Counted from the stretch's first letter, positions 17,762 to 25,687 are shown. The stretch is DNA of 64,000 nucleotides from JALZVT01 sp039029135 (GCA_039029135.1 JBCCGT010000019.1:1-64000), one strand, 5' to 3'. Program-made: numbers and translations. Notes: a model not told the origin generated them from the sequence alone.

Positions 17762-18063
17762 CTCAGTCCTATCAACCCAAACGCATTCACCTGTGGCGAT
17801 TGGTCTCCGCATCGCTGAGAGGCGTTGCCGCATTGGTGAAGACCCTGGCCAAAGCCTGGCCTCTGGCACTCATCGCGGTGTGTTTTCTCTCTCCGATCTC
17901 GCCGCATCTGCGCTGGAGTTACACCTACACCGATGTGGGCAGCTACCGGGTCTATCGCGACTGTGCATACCTGGGTGTGACTGGCGAGATTTTCCCGGAT
18001 TACAGCGAAACCTGCCCTTTAATCGCCCTCATCGATCGGCGCACGCATCGATTTGTGCGCTGA
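17758..18063 (+). CDS. Small single-pass membrane protein
   Basis: 101 residues with a basic N-terminus and one transmembrane helix (ALVKTLAKAWPLALIAVCFL, about 25-45) followed by a mostly polar tail with two cysteines (RDCAYLG, SETCPLI). The ATG overlaps the stop of the VirD4-like gene (ATGA at 17758), so it is translationally coupled to that ATPase. The tail would lie in the periplasm and could form a disulphide. No family recognised. Confidence 0.65.
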   Translation: MTQSYQPKRIHLWRLVSASLRGVAALVKTLAKAWPLALIAVCFLSPISPHLRWSYTYTDVGSYRVYRDCAYLGVTGEIFPDYSETCPLIALIDRRTHRFVR

Positions 18064-18100
18064 GGTAACCAACCCCCAACCCAGAAGAGGAGTCTCAATC

Positions 18101-18475
18101 ATGAGCAACCCCCAACACCCAAACCCAGCCAGCGGTCAGTTCGATCCGAACGCGCAAGCAGCACAGACCTCGCCGGCGCAGAACGCACCTAACCCGGGGC
18201 AACCCGTCCCATCGAGCGGCGGGCGGAAACCCGACTTTGTCGCCTACAACGTCGAGCAGGGCGCGAACGGCAAGGGCTACTTCAACAAGATCGGCGCGGC
18301 CTGGGCGCACAAGGATGGCCAGGGCTATGAGGTCAATCTCGATGCGGTACCCGTTAACGGTCGGGTCTCACTGCGCGCCCAGCGAGAACAGCGTGCACAG
18401 GACTACGCGAGGGAACAGGCTGCATCCCAGCCCAATGAACAACACGTAACCCCGGGCTATGAACCGGCGCAGTAG
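18101..18475 (+). CDS. Small conserved protein of conjugative-type regions
   Basis: 124 residues from the ATG at 18101, which has AGAGGAG nine bases upstream; the frame further back to 18053 is not supported. A disordered Pro/Gln/Asn-rich N-terminus (about 1-40) leads into a compact domain, FVAYNVEQGANGKGYFNKIG then AAWAHKDGQGYEVNLDAVPV. I recall this kind of domain as a hypothetical protein common next to transfer or mobile genes of Proteobacteria, but no function is known. The end overlaps the next gene by 17 bases. Confidence 0.65.
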   Translation: MSNPQHPNPASGQFDPNAQAAQTSPAQNAPNPGQPVPSSGGRKPDFVAYNVEQGANGKGYFNKIGAAWAHKDGQGYEVNLDAVPVNGRVSLRAQREQRAQDYAREQAASQPNEQHVTPGYEPAQ

Positions 18476-18845
18476 CGCCACCACACAGAGCGCCCTCGAC
18501 GAGCGTTGGGCGCGCCTGCCACCGGGTTTGAGAGCGGTGGCCCCGGCGCGCCCCGCTTTCGAACTGGCTCGCGATCCGCTGATGCGAGCGCAACTTGACG
18601 CCATGAAACAGACCGAGGCCGAGCGCCGGGAGGCGCAAAGCCCGGGCTCACAGATGGTGAAGCTGCATAAACCGCTGCCAGCCCTGAAACCGAAAGACCA
18701 CCAATCGGTGGATCGATCCCAGTTCAACTGGCAATGGTTTCAGGAACAGCGACGGGCGGCATTGGCGCAGATAGAGAATGCGCCCAGACCATATGACTCG
18801 CGATCCGAACCGGCGGCCAGTCAAGGTCCGGCGCTCTTGCCATGA
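18459..18845 (+). CDS. Unknown small protein of the array
   Basis: 128 residues, polar and arginine-rich, with predicted helices (ARDPLMRAQLDAMKQTEAER) and a proline-rich end. No domain, signal or membrane segment. The ATG lies 17 bases before the end of the preceding gene. Reality is supported mainly by its position within a tightly packed array and by codon use like its neighbours. Confidence 0.5.
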   Translation: MNRRSSATTQSALDERWARLPPGLRAVAPARPAFELARDPLMRAQLDAMKQTEAERREAQSPGSQMVKLHKPLPALKPKDHQSVDRSQFNWQWFQEQRRAALAQIENAPRPYDSRSEPAASQGPALLP

Positions 18846-18941
18846 CTGAGTACCGGCTTGTCAGTACACCGAGCTAGAACAACAAAACAGATAACCAAAA
18901 CCAACCACCGAAACAGAACACCAAATCAGAGGAGACCAGCC

Positions 18942-19346
18942 ATGGGCAGAGAGGTCAGGCGCGTTCCGCCGGATTGGGCACACCCGATCGGCGACAACGG
19001 CCAGTACAAGCCGCTGCGCTGCGGCGAGATGCCTGATCCCCATCAGGACAGCGCCACGCATTACCAGATGTATGAGACAACCAGCGAAGGCACACCTATC
19101 TCTCTGGCGATGGAGAGCCCACAGGCACTCGCCCAGTGGTTGGTGGATAACGAAGCCAGCGCGTTCGCCGGACAGACCGCCAGCTATGAGGCCTGGCTGC
19201 AGGTCTGCGAGGGCCGCAGCGTGGTCTCTGGCGTCTTTCACAACGGACGCGTGCTCAACGGCGTCGAACATGCGCTGCCGACGGCCAAGCGTACAGAGAA
19301 CGACGAACAAAAACCGTCAGCGACCCAGCAACGTCATTCCCACTGA
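18942..19346 (+). CDS. Conserved hypothetical protein with DUF-like GREVRRVPP start
   Basis: 134 residues. The ATG at 18942 has AGAGGAGA five bases upstream. The sequence begins GREVRRVPPDWAHP, then YKPLRCGEMPD, THYQMYETTSEGTPIS, ALAQWLVDNEASAFAG and a C-terminal NGRVLNGVEHA. This small protein is familiar as an unnamed gene of phages, plasmids and mobile islands in Proteobacteria; its function is not known. It fits a mobile-element context here. Confidence 0.7.
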   Translation: MGREVRRVPPDWAHPIGDNGQYKPLRCGEMPDPHQDSATHYQMYETTSEGTPISLAMESPQALAQWLVDNEASAFAGQTASYEAWLQVCEGRSVVSGVFHNGRVLNGVEHALPTAKRTENDEQKPSATQQRHSH

Positions 19347-19380
19347 GTTCAGTCAACCGCAACAACACAGGAGATAGCCC

Positions 19381-19737
19381 ATGGAGCCGATCACACCGCT
19401 GATCAACGAAAACACCGGACCCCCAACTTCAAAGCGTGACGAACCAGAACGCGAGCCAAGCGTCGAGGACTATGAAGCCATGCTGGGCGAACCCGATCTG
19501 AGTGACGATGAGGCGCACGAACTCCTGAGTCTGCTACTTCAGATCACCGCCACCTTTGCCCGTATTGGCTACGACCTGGAATTGCAGCCCGAAGCGGGGA
19601 ACAAAACGAGATTGTTGTTGGCACCGATTCAAAATCACGCTAACAAAGTACTGCACCTATCCACCAACCCGGCCGACGAGCAGCCAACCGCTGACGGCCA
19701 CCGACCCGAGGAGGAAACCGACCATGAGCAACCCTGA
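19381..19737 (+). CDS. Unknown small acidic protein before the integrase
   Basis: 118 residues, acidic. An AGGAGA ribosome site lies shortly upstream. A short helical core (DEAHELLSLLLQITATFARI) follows a disordered acidic N-terminus. The end overlaps the start of the large serine recombinase (19724) by 14 bases, so the two are coupled; a modulator of the recombinase, such as a directionality factor, is possible but unproven. Confidence 0.55.
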   Translation: MEPITPLINENTGPPTSKRDEPEREPSVEDYEAMLGEPDLSDDEAHELLSLLLQITATFARIGYDLELQPEAGNKTRLLLAPIQNHANKVLHLSTNPADEQPTADGHRPEEETDHEQP

Positions 19738-21253
19738 AATCGCACTCATCTACTGCCGCGTCTCACACACCAAACAAAAAACCTCCGGGACGGGGCTCGA
19801 CAGCCAGGAGCACCGCTGCCGTGCTTATGCCGCCTCAAAGGGGTACACGGTGGAAACCGTGTTCCCCGATGATGCGAGCGGCGGCGGGGACTTCATGCAG
19901 CGGCCAGGCATGGTCGCGATGTTGCGCTACCTCAAGGCCCGGCCGCACCAGCGGTATGTCATCGTATTCGACGATCTGAAGCGCTTCGCGCGAGACACCA
20001 TCTTCCACTGGAAACTCAGAGAAGAGCTCGCGATCTATGGCGCCCGGGTTGAGTGCCTCAACTTCAACTTCGAAGACACGCCTGAAGGCGCCTTCGTCGA
20101 AACCGTAGTCGCCGCCCAGGGTCAGCTCGAGCGGGAGCAGAATCGCCGCCAGACTCTGCAGAAGATGACCGCCCGGCTCGAACAGGGGTACTGGGTGTTT
20201 CAGAACCCGGTTGGGTACAAATACGAGAAGACGCCGGGGCACGGGAATCTTCTCGTCCCGGATGAACCGGTCGCTAGCATCGTACGGGAGGCTCTTGAGG
20301 GCTATGCGAGTGGACGGTTTCAGCTTCAAACCGAGGTGGCAAGGTTTCTGGAGCAGCAACCGGTGTTTCCACGCGACCGCAAAGGCCGAGTCCCGGGCCA
20401 AAAAATCAAAGACATTCTCACCCGGGTGATCTATGCCGGTTACGTCGAAACACCGACCTGGAACATCAAACGGCGGCCCGGCATGCACGAGCCGCTGATC
20501 AATCTCCAGACTTTCCAGGCGATTCAAAATCGCCTGCAATCGAACGCCTACGCGCCAATGCGCAAGAATTTCGATGAGGACTTTCCATTGCGCGGCTTTG
20601 TGCTCTGTCAGGACTGTGACAAGCCACTAACGGCTTGTTGGAGTCAGGGGAAGAACAAGGCGTACCCCTACTACTACTGCGTCACCAAGGGCTGCGAGAG
20701 CCGTAGCCGGACGATCCGACGCGAAGTCATCGAGGGAGAGTTTGAAGACCTCCTAAAGGCGATCACACCGCACCAGGATCGTCTCAAGATCGCCGCGAAG
20801 ATGCTCGAAGACTGGTGGAAGCATCTTGGAAAAACCGAAACAACCAAACTCATCACCCTGAAGACGCAGCTCTCGGGAATTGCTTCGCAGATCGAGCGCT
20901 TAACCGATCGACTCATTGATGCGCAGTCGAGCGCGGCAATCAAAGCCTACGAGAACAGACTTACAAAACTGGAAGAGGACAAGGCCGTGCTGGAAGAAAA
21001 AATCGCGGATCCAACAGGGCCGCGTTACCCCCTAAGCGAAGTACTTCGAACAACCCTCTCGTTCCTCTCAAAACCCCATAAGTTATGGGCTTCAGGGCGA
21101 ATTGAGTACCGTCGCGCGGTGCTCAAATTAGCCTTTAGTGAGCGAATTTCCTATGCCAAGGGCAAAGGCTTTTCGAACACTAAATTCTCTTTGCCTTTCA
21201 GGGAGTTAGGGTCGTTTAGGGAGAGTGAATTGGCAATGGCGCGCCCGGGATGA
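19724..21253 (+). CDS. Large serine recombinase (island integrase)
   Basis: 509 residues from the ATG at 19724. The catalytic domain starts ALIYCRVSHTKQKT with Arg12 and nucleophile Ser14; the paired arginines lie in FDDLKRFARD (82-91). The recombinase domain follows to about 275. A zinc ribbon (Cys295, Cys298, Cys319, Cys324) and a coiled coil (about 380-430) complete the layout of large serine integrases of phages and islands, which catalyse directional attP x attB recombination. The last six codons and stop lie inside the tRNA-Arg gene at 21237-21313, so the enzyme sits directly at the presumed att site and the element likely uses this tRNA 3' end as its target. Confidence 0.92.
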   Translation: MSNPEIALIYCRVSHTKQKTSGTGLDSQEHRCRAYAASKGYTVETVFPDDASGGGDFMQRPGMVAMLRYLKARPHQRYVIVFDDLKRFARDTIFHWKLREELAIYGARVECLNFNFEDTPEGAFVETVVAAQGQLEREQNRRQTLQKMTARLEQGYWVFQNPVGYKYEKTPGHGNLLVPDEPVASIVREALEGYASGRFQLQTEVARFLEQQPVFPRDRKGRVPGQKIKDILTRVIYAGYVETPTWNIKRRPGMHEPLINLQTFQAIQNRLQSNAYAPMRKNFDEDFPLRGFVLCQDCDKPLTACWSQGKNKAYPYYYCVTKGCESRSRTIRREVIEGEFEDLLKAITPHQDRLKIAAKMLEDWWKHLGKTETTKLITLKTQLSGIASQIERLTDRLIDAQSSAAIKAYENRLTKLEEDKAVLEEKIADPTGPRYPLSEVLRTTLSFLSKPHKLWASGRIEYRRAVLKLAFSERISYAKGKGFSNTKFSLPFRELGSFRESELAMARPG

Positions 21254-21313
21254 TTCGAACACCCGACCTCGTGGTTCGTAGCCACGCGCTCTATCCAACT
21301 GAGCTACGGGCGC
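21237..21313 (-). tRNA. tRNA-Arg (anticodon ACG)
   Basis: The minus strand folds as a 77-base tRNA. Acceptor GCGCCCG pairs with CGGGCGC, followed by discriminator G and an encoded CCA. The anticodon stem CGTGG/CCACG encloses the loop CTACGAA, anticodon ACG, which would read CGN codons after wobble editing to inosine. The T arm carries GTTCGAATC. The 3' end faces the island and is overlapped by 17 bases of the large serine recombinase. In E. coli and relatives tRNA-Arg(ACG) lies next to csrA and tRNA-Ser, as it does loosely here. Confidence 0.97.
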
Positions 21314-21353
21314 CTAGCGTGATCCCCGTGGCACGAGACCTGCGGGGCGCGGT

Positions 21354-21382
21354 ATTATCTGAGCGCGCCCCGCCGGGGTCAA
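21354..21382 (-). promoter_or_regulatory. sigma-70 promoter of tRNA-Arg
   Basis: On the minus strand TTGACC (21377-21382), a 17-base spacer and GATAAT (21354-21359) lie about 40 bases before the tRNA 5' end. The -10 is followed by a GC-rich discriminator (ACCGCGCC), typical of stable-RNA promoters under growth-rate control. Confidence 0.7.
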
Positions 21383-21469
21383 CACTCACGACCCACCGCC
21401 TTTGCGGGCCGAACGCCCGACCGCGCGCGCAGCCTCAAAGCCGTCGCGCAGAGGCGCGCCCGGGACCAA

Positions 21470-21697
21470 TTGACGCTCGAGGACTCGCTGCCAGCCGTGA
21501 AACCGGAACCCACAGACGACCCCTCCCCGACCGAATATCCAGAGCCGCGGCTCGTTCCTGACGACAGCGACTCGCCGCAGCGCCGCTTCCACGGCTGGCG
21601 GCTGCTGGGCGCCATCTTCATCGTCGTCGTCGTGCTGGCCGTAGTCAGCGCCATCGTCGACTGGGCGGTGATCGGTCCGCTCGAAGGTCGCATCTAG
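21470..21697 (+). CDS. Small single-pass membrane protein
   Basis: 75 residues from a TTG. The acidic, proline-rich N-terminus (about 1-40) is followed by one clear transmembrane helix (LLGAIFIVVVVLAVVSAIV, about 46-64). No family recognised. It is the first gene on the core side of the tRNA and lies just upstream of the NDUFA9-like gene, whose frame opens where this one ends. No ribosome site is obvious, so the start is uncertain. Confidence 0.45.
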   Translation: MTLEDSLPAVKPEPTDDPSPTEYPEPRLVPDDSDSPQRRFHGWRLLGAIFIVVVVLAVVSAIVDWAVIGPLEGRI

Positions 21698-21710
21698 GTC
21701 GACCCACCTC

Positions 21711-22667
21711 ATCGAGGACACAACGGCACAACAGCATCCCGGGTCGCCGCAGCGCGTACTGGTCACCGGCGGCGCGGGGTTCATCGGTCGCTATGCCGTT
21801 GCCGCGCTGCAGCGCGACGGCCATCAGGTGGTGCTAGGATCGCGCCGCCCGGAACTGGCCTCGAAGCGTCTCGCCTCTGCGGGCGTTGACCTAGCGGCGC
21901 TGACCCACCGGACGCTACGCTTCGAAGCTCGGCTCGATGCGGCGGCCTGGTCCGCGTCGTTGCGCGACGTCGATGTCGTGCTCAACTGCGTCGGCATCCT
22001 GCGACCCGTCGGCCGCGCCACCTATGATCGCGTCCACCACCTCGCACCGCGCGCGCTTGCGAGCGCGGCGAAGCGCATGGGCAAGCGTCTGGTGCACGTC
22101 TCTGCACTGGGCCTGCACGCGGATGCCGGCAGCCGCTTCATCACCTCGAAGCTCGCCGGCGAGCGAGCGATCGAGGCGGTTGGCGGCGATGCGATCATCG
22201 TCCGCCCTTCGCTGCTCGACGGCGCCGGCGGCTACGGCGCCGCGTGGCTGCGCGGGGTGGCCAGGCTGCCGGCGTTCGTCGTGCCAACAAAAGCGAAAGG
22301 TCGAATCGCGGCCCTGCGAGTGGAGGATCTGGGAGAGGCGCTCGCGCGGCTATGCGCGCTACCGCAGCCAGATAGGGCCGCCGTCGAGCGCGCGGCCGGC
22401 ACTTGCTGCGTCGAACTGGGCGGTCCTGAGCACTACACCTTCGAGACCTACATCCAGGCACTGCGCTCCGCGGCCGGTTTGCCCCCCGGCCGGGCGCTGC
22501 GCGTGCCCAGCCCGATCACGCGACTGGTGGCCCACGTCTGCGACCTGCTGCACTTCACGCCGTTTTCCTACGGCCACTGGGAGCTTCTACATCGGGACAA
22601 CGTCCCCGTCGACAATCAGCTACCGCACCTTCTACGCCATCCCGCCAGGGCGATCGGCGGCGCCTGA
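21711..22667 (+). CDS. NDUFA9-like NAD(P)-binding short-chain dehydrogenase family protein
   Basis: The Rossmann core begins RVLVTGGAGFIGRYAVAALQ (codons from about 21753), giving the TGGxGFIG dinucleotide motif. VVLNCVGIL, LVHVSALG and a SK segment in place of the YxxxK (SRFITSKLAGE) fit the complex-I NDUFA9/extended-SDR group, and RPSLLDG follows. The substrate is unknown. The frame is open from 21672, yet between that and 21828 there is no ATG, GTG or TTG, and starting at the GTG of 21828 would remove the nucleotide-binding loop. I give an ATC at 21711 as a candidate start; CTG at 21759 is another. A sequencing error cannot be excluded. Confidence 0.7.
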   Translation: MEDTTAQQHPGSPQRVLVTGGAGFIGRYAVAALQRDGHQVVLGSRRPELASKRLASAGVDLAALTHRTLRFEARLDAAAWSASLRDVDVVLNCVGILRPVGRATYDRVHHLAPRALASAAKRMGKRLVHVSALGLHADAGSRFITSKLAGERAIEAVGGDAIIVRPSLLDGAGGYGAAWLRGVARLPAFVVPTKAKGRIAALRVEDLGEALARLCALPQPDRAAVERAAGTCCVELGGPEHYTFETYIQALRSAAGLPPGRALRVPSPITRLVAHVCDLLHFTPFSYGHWELLHRDNVPVDNQLPHLLRHPARAIGGA

Positions 22668-22714
22668 TCCAGGCAGGCGGCCGGCAGATTTTACGCAATC
22701 GTCATGGGCAATCG

Positions 22715-22745
22715 TTGACCCTGCAACGCCGATTCGTCATATATT
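22715..22745 (+). promoter_or_regulatory. Likely sigma-70 promoter of the OmpA-family gene
   Basis: TTGACC (22715-22720), 17 bases, then CATATATT (22738-22745) which offers a -10 hexamer. It lies 33 bases before the start of the OmpA-family gene at 22778, in an otherwise gene-free gap. Confidence 0.5.
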
Positions 22746-22777
22746 GGGGCGTGTGACAAGGCGACAAGGACGCACCG

Positions 22778-23977
22778 ATGGCCGAACACACCGCGACGCA
22801 CAGCCGCACTACCCGCCGCTACATGGTCAGGACAGCCGCGCACGACCGTCCCAGTATTCGCACCTGGTGGCCTTTTCTGCTCGCGCTGCTCCTGCTGTAT
22901 CTATGGGGCGCCTTCGTGATCGCACCCGACATGCAGTCCGACGTTCGCGAAGGCGTCAGCCAGCAGTTGAGCGCCATCATCGATGCGGACCCCGGTGGGC
23001 TCGACGTCAGCAGCAGCGGCCAAAACGTCGCGATCTCGACTAGCTGGGCCGCGAGCGACGAACAGCTCCGCGCCGTGGCCGAGGGCGTGCGGTGCAACAC
23101 CTGGATCGGTCGCCTGACCTGCCCCATCGACGTCGACATTGCCCGCCGCGAAGCGCCTGCGCAAACAGCCGACATCCAGCCCAGCGCGGCTGCGGCGGCC
23201 GAGCCGATCGAAACAGCGGTCCCTGCGCAGCCAGCGCAGCCCCTGGTCCCCGCCGAACACCACGATTTCAGCATCCGTAAGGCGGGCGGCAGTTTCGCCG
23301 GCAACGCGCGTGTGGCCGGTGTAGAGGATGCTCACGCGGCGGCCTTGGACGCGGCGTTTGGGGACGGCGCCGGGATCACCATCGAACAATCGACGGCCAG
23401 CGCCCTGCCCGGCGACATCGGGGCGATCGGTCGCGCGCGCGCCCTGCTCGACCTGTTGGAGCGCGGCTCGGCCAGCTACGACAACGGAGTCTTGAGCGTC
23501 GCAGGACTGGTCTCGGCTGACCGCGAGGCCGCAGTCCGCGGGCTGTTCAACGAACCGCTCGACGGCGTAGGCAGCGGCGATCTCGCGCTGCGCGTGGCCG
23601 CCGCGATCGATACGTGCAACAGCGACTACGCCGCCGCGCTCTCGGATTCGACCATCAACTTCGCCACCGGCAGCGCGGTCATCGAAAGCAGCAGCCAGCC
23701 GCTGCTCGCGCGGCTGGCTGAGGTCGCGCGTAACTGCCCGGGCTATCTCGCCGTAGAGGGCCACACCGACAACGTGGGCAACGCGGAATTCAATCGGGGA
23801 CTGAGCCAAGAGCGCGCGCAGTCCGTGGCGAGCGCGCTAGCCAGCTTGGGCATCGACAGCACGCGTCTGCAGGTCAGCGGTTACGGCATGGACCAACCGA
23901 TTGCGGACAACGAGACGGCCAGCGGTCGGGCACAAAACCGACGCATCGAGATACGCAGCATCGAGATCAACAACTGA
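22778..23977 (+). CDS. Inner-membrane-anchored OmpA-family protein
   Basis: 399 residues. One membrane helix (WPFLLALLLLYLWGAFVIA, about 30-48) anchors the protein; there is no lipobox. The middle (about 50-270) holds two BON-like or similar small domains separated by an Ala/Pro linker. The C-terminal OmpA peptidoglycan-binding domain (about 280-399) has INFATGSAVIE, EGHTDNVGNAEFNRGLSQ and the GMDQPIADNETASGRAQNRR stretch with the conserved Asp/Arg for diaminopimelate contact. The layout resembles mycobacterial ArfA-type proteins. A clear promoter precedes it; the next gene begins 75 bases on. It likely tethers the envelope or a complex to peptidoglycan. Confidence 0.85.
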   Translation: MAEHTATHSRTTRRYMVRTAAHDRPSIRTWWPFLLALLLLYLWGAFVIAPDMQSDVREGVSQQLSAIIDADPGGLDVSSSGQNVAISTSWAASDEQLRAVAEGVRCNTWIGRLTCPIDVDIARREAPAQTADIQPSAAAAAEPIETAVPAQPAQPLVPAEHHDFSIRKAGGSFAGNARVAGVEDAHAAALDAAFGDGAGITIEQSTASALPGDIGAIGRARALLDLLERGSASYDNGVLSVAGLVSADREAAVRGLFNEPLDGVGSGDLALRVAAAIDTCNSDYAAALSDSTINFATGSAVIESSSQPLLARLAEVARNCPGYLAVEGHTDNVGNAEFNRGLSQERAQSVASALASLGIDSTRLQVSGYGMDQPIADNETASGRAQNRRIEIRSIEINN

Positions 23978-24052
23978 TCGCGCTCGACAGGCACACAGGG
24001 ACGACACACGGACTCGTAACAGCACTGATTAAGGATCATCCGGGAGGCACCG

Positions 24053-25687
24053 ATGGGATATCTGATCGCCAAGTACACGCTATTGTTTTTGCTCGCAGCG
24101 CTGGTGGGCTGGCTGGCGGGCCGCTGGTGGACGCGTCGTTCGTTCGTCGATGTCACCGAGTCCTTTGAGCGCTTCGAGTCGCTCGACGGCTGGACTAAGG
24201 GCGTCGATAGCAAGCTCGATAGCCTTGCCGGCGACATCACGCCCCTGCGCGGAGATCTACGCAGCGGCTTTGAGGGCATACCGCAGCCGCAGAAGGTCAA
24301 CCTGGGCGGCGTAGAGCAGCGCCTGTCGAGCGTCAACGAACGGCTCGCACAGATGGACGGCGCCTTCGACCTGCAGCCGCTGCTGGATCGCATCAATGCC
24401 GTCGACGAGCGCGTCAGCGCGATCGACGTGCCGCCGGCACCCGACCTCCAGCCGCTACAGGCGCGACTGGACAGCGTGGCGAAGATCGCGAGCGTTGACC
24501 TGCGGCCGTTGGAAACCCGGCTGCAGGCGCTGAGCGACGACGTCGCCGACATCAAGTCGGGGGCGGCGCGCGGCGACGCAATTGACGAGCGCTTCGCCGG
24601 CCTGCAGGGCGCGCTGTCGACGCTCGGAGCCGACACCAGCGGCGAAGACCTGCGCGCCGAGGTGCAGGGACTGAAGACCGCGTTGCACGGCATCGAGATG
24701 CCAGTCACCGATCTGGGCGGCGTCGAATCGCGCCTCGAGGCCATTGAGGCTCGCCTGTCGCGAGACGAGGGCGCGGCCGAAAATCAGGCCGCTGTGAACG
24801 CGCTCGCGGCAGCGACGGGACGCATCGACGACCTGGAACAGTCGCTGCGCAACATGCCCGCACCCCGGGCAGACCTCGGCGATCTGGACGCCCGGCTAAA
24901 TAGCCTCACGGCCGCGGTAACCGGCAACAGCGGTGATGTGGATCTGACGCCAATCAACACCCGGCTGGACGCGCTGCAGCGCAAGGTCGAGGCCATCGAG
25001 ATACCACCGGCGGTACAGCCTGAGAAGGTGGATCTGAGCGGCCTGACCGCCAGGCTGGGCGCCATCGAAACCAAGCTGCAGGGTGCCGCGTCAGGCGGCG
25101 ACCTGCGCGCGGATCTGAATCGACTGCAGTCAACGCTGACCACGCAGTTCAGCGCCGGGCAAAAACCCACGGATCTGGCGCCGCTGGAGTCGCGACTGGC
25201 GAGCCTGGAGGCCCTGCTGCGAGAGCGACCCGCCCCCGCCAGCGCGGTGGATCTCAGCCCGCTGGAACAACGACTGCGCGAGTTGCAGGTGCGCATTACG
25301 GCGCTAAACAGCACGCAAACGACCGACCTGCAGCCCGTCGACGATCGCCTCACCGCCATCGAGGCCGCACTCAAAGCGCTGGCCGAGCGTGCCCCGCAGC
25401 CGTCTGCGCCGCCGCCAGAGCGCAGTGCAGGCCCCAAACTGCTCAGCTCGCCAACACGCGGTCCGAAGGACGATCTGAAGCGGATCTCGGGCGTCGGGCC
25501 GAAGCTTGAGCGCCTGCTGAATCGCAACGGCGTGTTCTACTTTTGGCAGATCGCCAGCTGGTCGCCGGCGGACATCCAAATCATGGACGACCGGCTGGAG
25601 GTGTTCAAAGGCCGGATCGAGCGTGACGACTGGGTGGAACAGGCCGGCAGTCTCGCGCAGGAGACCGGGTCGGCCGTCGAGGCCTGA
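24053..25687 (+). CDS. Membrane-anchored coiled-coil repeat protein with C-terminal helix-hairpin-helix
   Basis: 544 residues; GGGAGG precedes the ATG. One membrane helix (YTLLFLLAALVGWLAGRWW, about 7-25). Residues 40-440 repeat a loose unit of about 30-40 residues with the pattern DL-x-PL-x-x-RL-x-x-L (FDLQPLLDRINAVDERVSAI; PDLQPLQARLDSV; VDLRPLETRLQAL; and later copies), predicted as long coiled coil. After a Pro-rich linker, a domain of about 55 residues (DLKRISGVGPKLERLLNRNG, then FYFWQIASWSPADI, FKGRIERDDW) matches the helix-hairpin-helix module seen fused to L21/NuoE-like proteins. Function unknown; it follows the OmpA gene and may work with it. Confidence 0.75.
   Translation: MGYLIAKYTLLFLLAALVGWLAGRWWTRRSFVDVTESFERFESLDGWTKGVDSKLDSLAGDITPLRGDLRSGFEGIPQPQKVNLGGVEQRLSSVNERLAQMDGAFDLQPLLDRINAVDERVSAIDVPPAPDLQPLQARLDSVAKIASVDLRPLETRLQALSDDVADIKSGAARGDAIDERFAGLQGALSTLGADTSGEDLRAEVQGLKTALHGIEMPVTDLGGVESRLEAIEARLSRDEGAAENQAAVNALAAATGRIDDLEQSLRNMPAPRADLGDLDARLNSLTAAVTGNSGDVDLTPINTRLDALQRKVEAIEIPPAVQPEKVDLSGLTARLGAIETKLQGAASGGDLRADLNRLQSTLTTQFSAGQKPTDLAPLESRLASLEALLRERPAPASAVDLSPLEQRLRELQVRITALNSTQTTDLQPVDDRLTAIEAALKALAERAPQPSAPPPERSAGPKLLSSPTRGPKDDLKRISGVGPKLERLLNRNGVFYFWQIASWSPADIQIMDDRLEVFKGRIERDDWVEQAGSLAQETGSAVEA

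Noticed and set aside
21250..21561. A rightward frame starting in the tRNA-Arg gene
   Set aside because: It is a read-through of tRNA and promoter sequence.
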